Below the pieces are notes generated by a model. The model saw nothing but the letters and a program-made list of their open reading frames with translations, searched no databases and was not told the DNA's origin. DNA of 64,000 nt from Strix aluco (Eukaryota > Chordata > Aves > Strigiformes > Strigidae): positions 102,984,610 to 103,048,609 of the forward strand of contig NC_133934.1 of the NCBI RefSeq assembly GCF_031877795.1, given 5' to 3'. Each line of letters opens with the position of its first letter. The first letter of the stretch is position 1. Shown in pieces: positions 52,021-64,000 of this stretch. The position numbers and the translations under genes are program-made.

Positions 52021-55000
52021 GAGAACTGACAGGACTGAGTGGGTCAAGAAGCGGTGAAAGAAACTTGTGGTCACCACCAGCATTTGCTTGCATATATTTT
52101 TGAAAATGTTATTGCATGACTATTTTTTACTTGTATCACAGATTTTTCCCCTCTGGTCTGCGGAGCTAAACGTTGCTCTGAGTTTTACCAGTAGAGTCTG
52201 AAGCCAGATCACTCCAAAGAACCTGTGATCTGGCATCCTTCCACTAATCAAAGATCCACCTTTTGATATGGTGGTGTTTGGCCCTGGGGACAGAATGAAA
52301 TAGAGCCTTTGTGAAATATGCAGCCAGTTTCTGCCAAATATCTTTCTAGAGGAAAAGTACTAACACCTTGAAATGGATAAAAACATTTAACGTAAAACAT
52401 CAGACCCTGTTCTAACACTAAAAGGGTCAAGTCTTCTATTCTGTTAAATTAACAGAAGCACTATTTTCTCCTTGCTTGCCAGTGTGGTTTCCTCTGCAGT
52501 AACATCTGTGACACCACAGAATTTTTCAAGACCTTATTAGTGATGGCAGAAGAGAATGTTAGTTCACCAGGCAGTTTAGGAAATAATGTAATTTTTATTT
52601 TCTTATATATATATATATATATATATGTTTGTTAAGCATCTTGATTCTTCCTCACATCCCCATGAATCTTGTGTGGTAGCAGCCCTGGAATGCAAAAATC
52701 ATCTAGGGAATTCCTCATCGCTAAGTTTAGCACTAAAGAGCTAATGGCTTCAGTATGTTGTATTGTTTAGATGTGAGGTTAAATTCAGAGATCAGACTCG
52801 GGTTTTTTTCTGGAAAGCCAGTCTAAATACAGTTAGGGTGTGCAAGTTCCATCTTTGACTTCCCTGCATTGGACCCTGGAGGCAGGACCCTGGAAAGTGC
52901 AGAACAATTTGTTTAGCAGAGCAGTAGTTTGGGTAAGAAAGAAAAAGACATTAACTCAGTTTTTCATTTCTAATTCTCCAATCAATAAAATATTATCTGT
53001 CACCAGAAGAAGGAGCAGTGTTAAAAAGGACCACTGGGTTTAAGGAAAAGTACATTCACTGCATTCTTCAGAAAAACAGAATTTACGTGTAAATTTAATT
53101 ACCTCATCTTTAAAGCAGCCAGATTATATAAACTGGTTTAAATAAATCAAAAAGTGTAAAGGATCTAGATCACTGTAGTTCCCTAAAATCAAACACATCC
53201 CACTTTAGTTTTATAAATTATTATATCTAAAATTTACTTTCCAACCCATGTTAATGGTTCTCTGCCTTTGTTCAACACTTTTTAATCTCCTGACCTATTT
53301 TTAATGGATAAGAAATTGCCTTTTGGTCATATTCCCACATCACTGAAGTGCCTGATGAGTTTGGCCAGAATTCTGTGCCATTAGAATACAAGAGCTGAAA
53401 TCTGCTGTTAATGGCTACAGCTATGCCTAGAAAGACTGTGAAGTAAAATCAGAGTTGTGCAATCTGCTAGACTTAAAAAAAAAAGTAATTACTGTCACTG
53501 GCAATAGCTGGCCACCACTGGGAAACAGAACATAAAAATAATTAATTTTAGCTGTATTTATGCAACCAGGGCAAAAGACAGTTAAATCAATAACAAAGAA
53601 AAAAGATTACTCAAATACAGGCTTCTATGACCTGTGCCAGATTCCAATAATGAAAACAGTTTATCAACAAATATTGTAAAATCACCAAAAGGTATAAACC
53701 CATATCTCCCTCTGCTTTCTTTTACCCAACCTTGGTAAACTCAACAGAATAGTCAAATATGATGATGTTAAAGTAATCTGGGTGTTATAGAACGTGGTTC
53801 CCATAATACAGCAGCACCAATTACTCCATACCTTTGCCACACTAGCTGATATTTTAGATGTCTTCTCTTGGGTAATCTGAGAAGGTTCACTAAACCTGTA
53901 GTACAGAATATTGTCTTCTGACCTCTCTTGCAAGGCCTCACGATGTCTTATATGTACTTAGCATAACCTCTGAATGTACTAATGAACACTGGCCCTTTCA
54001 AAAATAGCATTGTGCCCTCTGAACTCCAGACAGATTCCTATCCGTAATATCCTCCTCCCTTCTGCTGGCTGCTACCTGGCAATAGTCTCCTCTGTACAAA
54101 GACCAGTCAGCAGTGTCAGCCAAACCACTTTAATATGGAAGCCACTGAGTCTAATGCAGATCTTGCCTGCTTGCTTTACCCCAGCTCCTTAGAGAAGGAG
54201 GGAGGGAGCGACTGCATCCTCTGGTTTGAGATAACTGCAGTGCAGCGCTCCAGTGCACACAGCAGCCAGCCTCCTGCTGCTGCCCACAACTGGCAACAAT
54301 CTGTTCACGGGCCTTTCAAAGGTGCACATCCTAAACATTTTGTAATATGAAAATTTAGGCAGATTTTGTGATTCCCATAGGTTATTTGTGATTTTGTTTT
54401 AGTGAGTCACCTAACATTATTTTGGGCAATGGGAAGCGTACTCCTTATGCACCAGCTCCACTGCCATCCTCAGCTCCTGCCATAAACTCCTGCAGTCAAG
54501 GGCAGCCCCTGCAGGTCCCAGGGCTGGGATCCAGGTCGACTCACCATCCATCTGGACAGGGCAGTAAACAGAGAAGGGATTTTGTTCCCATATCCAAAGT
54601 CCTGCACTGAGCACTCAGCTAGGGCAAAGAATTGGGCTAAGAGATACCATTAATAACTGCAGATTTTGAAAGAATTGAAGCAAAACATCAATTAATAAAA
54701 AAAACCTCTTACATAACATTTCTCCGTGTTAAACAAAAGGGACTGTATGGTAGAGAGAACTTTCATGATAATTAGATAGTAGATCATAAGCTTCCACAAG
54801 CTATTTTTAAAGTCCTGTGTTTTTGAAGCTGGCGGTATGTTTGTAAAAGTTATATAGCATATACAATATTATACATAGAACTGAAAAATCAGTATATATG
54901 AGAAAGACAAGTTTTCCTACCTATGTTATTTAATTTATACTGAGAATGGTTACAGTTAAGTAAGGAAGATGAGAAGAAAATAATGTAGGTCTTCCAATGT

Positions 55001-57614
55001 AATACACCTGGCTTATCATTCCTTTCTCTAAGTAGATTTAGATAGACATGGTGCTGAATGTGAACTCCTATTGACAGATAAGCAGAAGTACAATACAGCA
55101 GTGAAACTGGGAACTTAAGCATTTCTAAAAGGATTACCTACTGTTTAATGCAGGATACTTTTAACAATCAAAAATCTATGCAAGTTCATTTTGCTAAAGA
55201 TACTGTCATTTTCTACTAGCAGGACATAACTGCATTTTGCTATTTCATGGCCACTGGTGCTATTCTATCATTCTGTACAAAAAATCATCTACAGAATTGT
55301 CCATTTCTTTTTGTGTAAGGACAAAATAAGATTTTCAGACTAAATTAAGATAGATTAAGATTGTATATTTTTTTTTTAATTCCCTTTTGATGCTATCTGA
55401 AAACAGCAGCAGGCTGCACCAACCATTACCATTTTTTTTTAGATTTAAAATATCGTATGTATAGCAAAGGTAGCTGACAATAGTAGTTTAAATCAGTTAT
55501 GTTATATACTGAAATGGGAAGTCAGAAGTACCTAAAGGAAGACAAAACCAAAAAAAAAATTCCATAAACTGCATTCTAATGTGACAAGAAAAGATTAGGC
55601 TTTATGATGACAAAGACCAAGCAGAATATGAATACTAGCAACATTTTCAGTAAATGTACACTATGAATGCAGAGCTTTGGGCATAACACAAAAGTTGCTT
55701 TGTAATGACAAAATTTCTTTCACCTCAAGGTGAATTTGATGCTGAAATACATTTCTATGAAGAATACTGTGGTTCTTTTAAAAACTGAGATAATCGTAAT
55801 GACTCTTTAATTATTAGCTGAGACTTATGACAAAATATGTCTGCACCCAGCGTTGTTAATAGCACCTGGTTGATGTAGGTCTTTGTTCCTTCCACACAGC
55901 TCAAGTCACATGAGGATAACATTGACCTTATTTCAAGGAAGAATTATTCATGTCACCTCTTTTAGTTATAGAGGTTGTTCACCCAGTCATGCCTGACTGA
56001 AATAGAAAGGATGGATTTACAAATTCAGTGCCAGGCACACCGAGTCGACAAAGTACTTTATTTAATCTGTAAAATTAGTTCCAGAGCTACAAAAGGCAGA
56101 GGAAGAGACAGATCCAGCACGCCCGCTGGAAGAACTCTAATATCACTTAGGATCTCAAGCAGTCACCTGTCAACTTCTATAGTATCTTCTCCACAGACTT
56201 TTTCTCTTTATTCCTAATACAGTGTATATACTTGTCTAGCCACAGTGCTCCATTAGTCTTTTTTTCTTTTCCACTTCCACTGTCAACTCTGCACTACCAT
56301 CTCTCACACAGCCCAGCCTCTCAGCTAATTCATATTTTTTTCCCCGAACAGAACCTCTGAAAACCTGACATTCTTGAAGATGCCTTCATAGGATTGCTCT
56401 CTAAAAAGTACACTTATTCCCCATCCCCCAGTCACCAATCCTTCTCTTTTCTTTAAACTCAGAAAAAAAGGAGACAGAAGCTCTGATTTCTCAAAGCAAT
56501 GAAGAAAAGCTATGTTTAAGCAGAGAACTAAATTCAGGATATCTACAGTCTTCCAAGTCCCTCTCCCCTCTTCCTTAAGTCCATTCTTACTACTACTTGG
56601 AATTTAGCCAGGGCACGTACTTTTAAAACAAATGGTCCAAATTATAAGGAGTCCAAATCGTTTCAGTCCTAAGTGTCAGATGAAAGATAGCCCTGTCTAG
56701 CAGGTAATGCTCCTGGGACACAGGCCTTGTGATAACTCAGGCTATACACTCCTAAATTCCTGCTTGAATCTAGCCCTAAGAGAAGAAATTACATTAACCT
56801 ACATTCATTCGGAGCAAGAGTATCCATGCAGGAGGGATAAATAATGTTCAACCACTGCACTTTGGAGTGTCATTCAGATTAGTCAAATATTCCTATATAC
56901 AGGAGCTTTAATGGATTTTCCATGCAGCTACAAGTCCAGTCAAGCCCTCTTCAGCATTAGAAGTGTGCCTTATATCATAAGACACCTTGTTTTGCAGGTA
57001 TATTTTCTGTGTTGTACACTTTCAGTAAGATATGCTATGGGGCACAGCACTGGGTACCAGTCACCTTAATGTTTATTAAGTGACTCATAAATGTTAGCAA
57101 ATTACAAGAATTGCTTGTTATGTCATACACCATTACTTGTACGGACATCACAGTAGCCAGTGCTTCTACTCACATTTTAGTCCAATGACTGCTGTTTTCC
57201 GCAGTGATACATAAGTAGTAATAGGTAATAACTACCCCACGGCAAGCTTATTTTGTAGAACCTGAGAACCCAAGCAGTGAAGGAATTAGCAGGCTGATTT
57301 TATAGCCCATGTTCCTATTGGTATAGTAAGTAGCTTAACTGACAAAATGGCAGTATTTCACTTAAGTATTTTCTCTCTTTTATGTAAGTGCATCCATTTC
57401 CATGTTTATTCCATTATCATTCACTAATGCAGGAAATAACTGTGAGACTGAGATTTTCTTTCAACTAGAGCCCTGCATCGTTGACTTTATTTTAGCTTTG
57501 CTGTAGTTATGCTAACAAAACCAAGTATGTGAGCTATGAATGGTCTTGTCACAGCCATAATCTTTCTCCTGATAGCTTTTTGAGTTCAACACGGACTATT
57601 TACATGGAGTTTTT
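52021..57614. other. Gene-poor DNA between CR1 copies
   Basis: AT-rich sequence with no recognised gene. It contains a TA dinucleotide repeat at 52,604-52,626. Short frames in both strands (for example 54,135-54,350 and 54,417-54,614) have no known similarity. Confidence 0.6.
52604..52626. repeat. (TA)n microsatellite
   Basis: About 11.5 uninterrupted TA units, likely variable in length. Confidence 0.93.
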
Positions 57615-57690
57615 GGAATCACAGAAATAAGGGCAGGAAAGGACCTCAGGAGGTCACCCATTGTCTCTCCCTGCTGCAGGGCAGAGCTGA
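57615..57690 (-). mobile_element. CR1 3'-end remnant
   Basis: Minus-oriented remnant starting GGAATCACAGAA, then a GGGCAGGAAAGGACCTCAGG segment and AGGTCA, followed by CTGCTGCAGGGCAGAGC. This is the recognisable 3' end of a CR1 subfamily. It is short and decayed. Confidence 0.7.
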
Positions 57691-59050
57691 ACAGCTAAAC
57701 CACAGCTAAACAGATTTGAGTTCTCCCTGGATAGTAACATCTGACCCATGTCCACACAATAGCCGTTGGTGGCTGTTTACCTCAGCTTCAAGATCTGATC
57801 TATTTATAGATGCTCTGACTTTTAATAGATGATGTGATCCATACTGCACATTGCATGTATAGCTCTTTACATTCCATGCTCTTACTGTCTTCTTTCACAA
57901 TGCTCTGTGTCCTCTGCAGGTCTGAAAATCTACACATTGCAGTAGAAAGGCATTTCCACTGTCCCTCTACCCAACGCTGTGATCTGCAAATAGTTTACAT
58001 CAGCCTCTGTCTTCTCTGATAAATCCTCTGTTTTCACAACCCTGAGCAGTTATAAACAGCAACACATGATATCATGTCTTGAAAAAGCCACAAAACTTCC
58101 CAAGAAACTGATTGCCCAACAGAAAATACAGGGAAAAGGGCAAAACTAACTATAATGTACCAGGTAAGCAAAACATCTGAGATTTTGTTTCCTGCTTTCT
58201 TTCATTTGCAAAGCACTCAGACAGAAGTGTCATTTATAAAATTATGAAGTTTGCTAAGGCTGCACAGAGTTTTCCATGAAAATCCTTTTGCACAATGGGA
58301 ACTCCATTGGGAGAATGTGGCTTGGATAATGCAGCGGTCTCAAAGCTGGTGGTCTGTGTTCTAGCAATACATTACTTCTCCATAAGTTGGGGTTTTTTTC
58401 CTGAGGCATTCATCATCTTCATACTGCCAGGTATCATTAAAATTGCTATGGAAAGGCATGTATGTAATTGTAGGAACTTGTGTGCAACTATATAGACTTT
58501 ATCCACAGCAAAACATGCAGCACGGGAGCAAAATTCTACTCACTAAGCAGGAATTTTGCCAGCAAGTCTAGCATTTTGTCCTCGAGACTGCCCCTCCCTT
58601 CAGAGTTGTGGATGGGGTAGAAAAGTATTACTAGCTTTGCTTCAGAAGGGGAACATCAGACAATGAGCAAATCGTTCTATCATTGTTGCTGAGTGGGTCT
58701 CAGTAATAGCCCTAGCTTATTGTTCTAGAAACCTTGTCCTTGTGCCTTTTCTGATGGAATAGCATTAGCAAATTCTACACTTTAAAACCCTGTGTGGGAT
58801 TTTGTTTTTTTTTTCCCTCTGGGTGGGAGTTATCTGGTGCAATGTGCTTGCATGATATAATCAACAGTGAACCCTAACTAGGGTAATCCCAGGGAGAAGT
58901 GCCTGACAGTGTGGAACAGATTTAGATTAACCAGAAAGGGCACAGATCTAAAGTGTAATGACATATTTCAAGTGCTCTAAATACACAGGGTCTTTTAACC
59001 TATTAGAAATTATGAGCTTCAATCCACTGTGTAGTAAGAAAAAAACAAAC
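57691..59050. other. Intergenic, nothing recognised
   Basis: AT-rich sequence between two CR1 remnants. The frames at 57,834-58,019 and 58,295-58,495 show no domain and are probably chance. Confidence 0.55.
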
Positions 59051-59147
59051 CACAGAACCATAGAATCATTTAGGTTGGAAAAGATCTTTAAAATCATCAA
59101 GTCTAACTGTAAACCTAACACTGCCAAGTCCACCACTAAAACATACT
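59051..59147 (-). mobile_element. CR1 3'-end remnant
   Basis: Starts CCATAGAATCATTTAGG, then TTGGAAAAGATCTTTAAAAT and CATCAAGTCTAAC, the diagnostic CR1 3' terminal region in minus orientation. It loses similarity after about 100 bp. Confidence 0.85.
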
Positions 59148-62111
59148 AACCCTACTGCCTGCTTATAAAGGAAAGCCTCATAGCCACCTTGACAGAACTT
59201 GTACCCAAGTGCCCTCAAACTTTCACGAACTTGCTATGTATAGAACATGCCTCACAACAAATGCCAGGGGTTAAGAATGAGAAGTAGGATTTGATTTACA
59301 CTATAGAAATAGAAACTTAGAAAGATTCAATGACCAAGGTATTCAGTTCCAGATGTAAGTCCTAGGCAAAAATTCCAGAACTACAGTCCATTCCCATCTC
59401 AGGATGGTGCCCTATGATATGCTGTATTATAATATGTCCCAGGGTAGGACAGCACAGTAGATTCACTGGAGAAAAACAGTTTTGTTCCCATCTGGGTCTG
59501 AAAAACCTAGGGCCTGATCTCAGGAACACTCACTGAAGTAAATGACTCACACATCTATGAACAAAGTTGCTCCGTGTTTTTAGCACCAAGTCTAAAACTT
59601 GATGTATCAAAGATAAAAACGCACTGGATGATATACTACAAACAGTTGATTCTCAGCACCCTAACTCTGAACAGTTAAGTCATGCTAAAAATATTTCCAG
59701 GGATACTCACAGATGGCAGACACATATCTAATTGCCTGTTAGTATAAGGACATGCAGAGGAGCATGTTTCCAGCTCTTCATCATCAGAAAGTGATTGAGA
59801 CAATGTCCTAAATTCCAGTGATACAACTGGAATGGATGCAAATGTAGGACTCATTGCATATGAATCATCCCACCAGCCAAATCCTGACTCTTCACTCAGT
59901 TTGTTCAGTTCCTTTTCAGGCAAAGTTCTCATTTATATTAATGTGACTACTTTCACAAGGGAAGGTCATAAGTGTAAGAGTCATTGCACTGCTCCTAAAG
60001 ATAGATCATGGCCCTTAAGTACACATTTATCAGTGAGCTGATAGGTAATAGATGACGTAACACAGCTGATTGAAGAAGACATTTTTTGGCAAGAGAAATT
60101 AAATTATGTGAATTCACTTTAATGGATCAAAACCCAGTAAAGCACAGGAGGCCTACTGAAGAATGGATGTTTTCATTATGAATGCTTCTGCTAACAATAA
60201 TGTAACATACAACCTGCCCAAGAACAAGTTAAATTCTTCATTACTGAGAGAAGATCAATTAATTTCATTCAGATTGTTTCTAAGAATGGGATTTTTAGAC
60301 TATTTAGAAAAGTTTAGCTGAAACCAAAAATTCTCCTTAGATTTTAAGGACCCAGAAGAATTACGTATAGCAATCCTAAGAACAGCTAGATAAACCATCT
60401 ATAACAAATGAGTACTGTCAAAGTAAAAGCAGCCAGGAAATCTGGTCACATCGTGGATTTCCAGTTCTTGAGCTTAGGAAGATGGAGACATCAAGGAGTT
60501 ATTTGCCCAGCTAAGTACATGTAGTGTGGCTTCCAGATGAGACTAACACCACACTTGCTGGAAGTATGTTTAACAGTTGGGTTGGGAACAGAACTGTGAT
60601 TTTAACTGCTGCCAGTAGAAGTCTTAATCGATGCTGTTCTTCCTTGTTCTGCAGCTATTTACCCATGTATAGATATGTATATACCTGTCACAGGAGTACT
60701 GCTCTTAGGAAGGGAGACTAAAGCAGTGGTTCTAGAGTGTTACAAAGTCTGGCAAAAACTGAGATGTGTGCAGAAAGGGATTTGGGATTTTCAGAAAGAA
60801 AGGAGGTGACAGCACAATATTTGCAAAGGATGCTCAGCTTTGAAATGATATGGGCAGAGGGACTATGAGTATACAATCTGGCTGAGGGTACACAGTGTGA
60901 TCGACCAAGATTACACTTCTTTCCTTGATTGTACCTGTCTCGCAGGTTGCAGACATCAACACCAGGCCTTCAAGCCTTGCTATGAGCAGGTCTCATCAAT
61001 AAGGATTTGAAACTGCCTATGGCATCCAGTGACTCATCTTATATAATGACTCAGTGTTGCAAGCTGATGGAGCTTAGCCAGACTTAGCAACAGTGGGAAG
61101 TTTTCAATTTTTTTTCAAGATTTTTGAGGCTACCATCTATCTGTCTGCTCACAGATCCCTGTTCAGAGCCCACTGACCATCCATTTCACAGATCTCACTG
61201 CAGTGTGCTTGAGTTTTGAAAATTGCTCCGTTCCCACAATGATTCTATTCCTAGCACGTGAATGACATAGCTACAGCATTCTTCCTGGGGGACGTCCCTC
61301 AGAGCATATGATGCTTTTAAGCAAAGATGGAGACCTGAGAACCACAATCAAATGATCAGAGGTGAACTTACAAGATTATGCTTAGGAGGAAGTATGACGT
61401 AGGAAAGCAATTTGCTGATTTTAGAACCATAATATTTATGATATTTTTGTTGCAAGGCAAAACTGCATAACCAGACATTGGGTAATGTAGGTTCAGTGGA
61501 AGCTGTGCGACCCATGTCTAAACATTTACCTCCCTATTACGCTGCAATAATCATGTTACCCAGGGACAGGCCTCCTGGAAGTACAGGCAGGCTTTGTGTG
61601 ATAGATTGCTGATATTCATGCAGAAAAGCAAGACCACCAAACCTTTGCACTTGTCAATATTTGTACTCCAGCAGTTGGTGACTAATGGCTTAACACGTTG
61701 ATTCCTGTTGCCACCCTCCCCCTGTCTTCCAGGAAAAATAAGATTTAGTTTCCCAACTCAGGGGACTGAAAAAAATAAAAAAAATGCAGCCCAGCCCCAG
61801 CCTCCAAAATAAATATTCTTTATTCTCACAAAGTCCTTTACATCCACATGCACCCCAGGCTTTTATTAAAAACAAAGCCAAAAAAAACCCCACTCACCGC
61901 CAGCAACAAACCCAGCAAGGACAGTTATGTCTACCTTAGAGGCAAAGCCTTAGTGTTTTGCCTGAGTTCACACAGGAGATTTCTACTTGACCTGGAACCA
62001 GGGCCCAAGACTTCCAGACTCACATTTCAGTACTCTGTCAGCTGGGTCAGTAGCCTACTGAGCACTTCCCCACCTAACTCTTGCCCCACTCAGAGGTGGA
62101 GAGGAGAGTAA
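59148..62111. other. Intergenic, nothing recognised
   Basis: AT-rich unique sequence. Near 61,790-61,880 there are two AATAAA/TTTATT-type hexamers close together, but no upstream exon was found on either strand. Confidence 0.55.
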
Positions 62112-62360
62112 CAGAATCACAGAGTCATCTAGGTTGGAAAAGACCTTGAAGATCATCCAGTCCAACCATTAACCTAACACTGACAGTTCCCAACTACACC
62201 ATATCCCTCAGCGCTATGTCGACCCGACTCTTAAACACCTCCAGGGATGGGGACTCCACCACTGCCCTGGGCAGCCCATTCCAACACCTAAGAACCCATT
62301 GTGTAAAGAAATACTTCCTAACATCCAGTCTAAACCTTCCCTGGCCCAACTTGAGGCCAT
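62112..62360 (-). mobile_element. CR1 3'-end copy, about 250 bp
   Basis: Minus orientation. It begins CAGAATCACAGAGTCATC, continues AGGTTGGAAAAGACCTTG and CAGTCCAACC, then the CTCCAGGGATGGGGACTCC and CTGGGCAGCCCATTCCAAC blocks, and ends in CCAACTTGAGGCC. This is the standard CR1 3'UTR to late-pol order, 5'-truncated. It is the best preserved of the minus-strand copies in this part. Confidence 0.93.
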
Positions 62361-64000
62361 AAAGGTTCAAGCAGCATGCTTAGGAGCGAAGTATCACCTC
62401 CTGCATCTCCGAATAGCATTGCACCAACTTAGAGGAGCTGCCTCTCACCATTCCCACTGAAGTGAATGATGCAGTAAACACAAACTAAATTCATCCTCTA
62501 TATGAGCATGGTCAGCACAGACATACTTCTGCAAAACAGACTGCCAAGGGACAAAGACCTGGAGTTCAACTCCTTTGACTGCCAAGGTCTTCTCACCCAC
62601 TGAGGTTAGCATATATCATTACAGAACATTTTACTCCTCTTGTTTATGAAAATGGCTGTTTTTATTAAGTAGGAACTCTTTTCTTGGCAAAACCAAACAG
62701 ACCTGTAATGCATTAAGCAGGCAGTCACATTTCATGCTATGCCAGGGTGGAACTCCCCAATAATTAAAGTCTGATTTCCTTAACAAATCTCTGAAAGCAT
62801 GCAGTTTCAGTTTCACATTTTATAGTGCTCTGTTTGAAAAGAGAGAGAAAAAAAATAGAAATGGGAAGGGGAAGACAAACATGGACCAAGGAATCATTAA
62901 ATTCTCTCATGCAGTGAGTTTTCTGGCAAGACTATCCACAGAAACAGAAGCAAAGGAAGGACATTGATAGTGAAGCCATGCTTCTGCAGACTGTCCCTTT
63001 AAAATATTGGCTCTGCCAAGAAGTCTTAGCACAGTTCTTAGTTTATGGCAAGATTATGGCAAGGTTACAGCAAGAAATACTGTGCATTCCTTCAGCTCAA
63101 GTGTCCCATTTCTTAGGACTGGTACTGCCAAGAAACCTCTTCCCCTGACCCACACACAGTGCCAGAGATGGCTGATGCACTTCTCATAACAAGGGTCCAG
63201 GTAAAATCCACAGATGTTAGAAGACAGAACTGGAACTCAGAACAACCATCTTCCTCAAGAGTATCTTCAACTTTGGGCTGCAGCAGGACAGATTTTCTGT
63301 CTACATATATTTGTTCATATACAGGCACTTACTTACTTAATTGTCTTAATTACCTTTATAAATGTACTTACACAAGCATAAACCGAAAAGGCTAATTAAT
63401 TTTGTTAATGAGAATTTTCCTCCAATAAAAAATTGATCTTACAATGGAAATGTGTTCTTTTCTTTCTTTCTTTCTTTGTGAGAAACAAAGAATCTTTCAA
63501 AGAAAAGAGTTACCAGTTTTTCCTGAAAATAACTTTTTCCAAGTTTAGGTAAAATAAATTTACAAATCAGTATTTTGGCTCAAAACTTACCCAAAATCTG
63601 AGGTTTTTGGGAGGAACCTTTTGCAGAAAATGACCATTATACATATGACTGTGGCTCCTTTCCTTTTCCTATTATTTTTAAAAGGTTTTCTATAGAAATC
63701 ACTTAAAGATTTGCCACAAACATAATGCCTGTGAGTATATCAGCCACATCCCTCCGTGAACCACAAAGACTTTATTATTCCTAATGCTAGATTTACGGCT
63801 TTTAAGATAGACATGATAAACCAGAAACAGCAACATTTAGCTGAAAGTCCTCTGCATGAACTGCAAAAAACTGGTCAGGTAGCAGAGTGAAACAACTAAG
63901 ATATGTGAAGTGGCAGAAGTCATTGGTCAGGCTCCAAGATGATAGGGTGCTTCAGTTAGAAAACAAAATACCTGACCACTTGTGCTGTTACAAGATATTG
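62361..64000. other. Intergenic to window end, one microsatellite
   Basis: AT-rich sequence without a recognised gene; short frames only. The TTCT repeat at 63,455-63,477 is listed separately. Confidence 0.55.
63455..63477 (+). repeat. (TTCT)n microsatellite
   Basis: About six near-perfect TTCT units on the plus strand. Confidence 0.88.

Overview
This is a vertebrate nuclear window, almost certainly from a bird. Two things show this. First, the window carries one multi-exon gene whose spliced product closely matches vertebrate EGLN3 (PHD3, the HIF prolyl hydroxylase). Second, the recognisable interspersed repeats are all CR1 non-LTR retrotransposon fragments, the dominant repeat of birds and other sauropsids; no Alu-, B1- or L1-like sequence was recognised.

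Layout, from left to right. Positions 1 to about 8,430 are intergenic DNA beyond the EGLN3 3' end (possibly long 3'UTR in part). About 8,430-10,105 is the likely EGLN3 3'UTR. Five coding exons lie on the minus strand: exon 5 at 10,106-10,143, exon 4 at 11,427-11,500, exon 3 at 12,191-12,327, exon 2 at 14,253-14,372 and exon 1 at 35,714-36,070. Joined, they give 726 nt, a 241-residue protein plus stop. Every intron has GT..AG ends, and the iron ligands (His135, Asp137, His196) and the 2-oxoglutarate arginine (Arg205) are present. Intron 1 is about 21.3 kb. A CpG island (about 34,985-37,870) covers exon 1, the promoter and a stretch upstream. From about 37.9 kb to the end lies roughly 26 kb of AT-rich DNA in which no gene was recognised, with CR1 pieces and simple repeats. 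This agrees with the human arrangement as recalled, where EGLN3 sits beside a large gene-poor interval between NPAS3 and SPTSSA.

EGLN3 is both a HIF regulator and a HIF target, so the hypoxia-response core motifs (RCGTG) are the most meaningful regulatory content. Several cluster in the promoter. A closely spaced pair lies in a CpG-containing patch of intron 1 about 13.5 kb from the start codon, similar to the intronic position reported for the functional human element. The 8-mer TACGTGCG occurs at least three times in this locus.

No novel multi-gene system was found. The best unexplained structures are a long foldback at 38,848-39,003, a pair of mutually exclusive perfect hairpins in intron 2 (13,700-13,731), a 14-bp perfect CpG-rich stem in intron 1 (24,833-24,875) and a GC-rich 190-bp open frame in the 3' region (8,520-8,711). 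Most open frames in the window are short chance frames or CpG-island artefacts and are left out.
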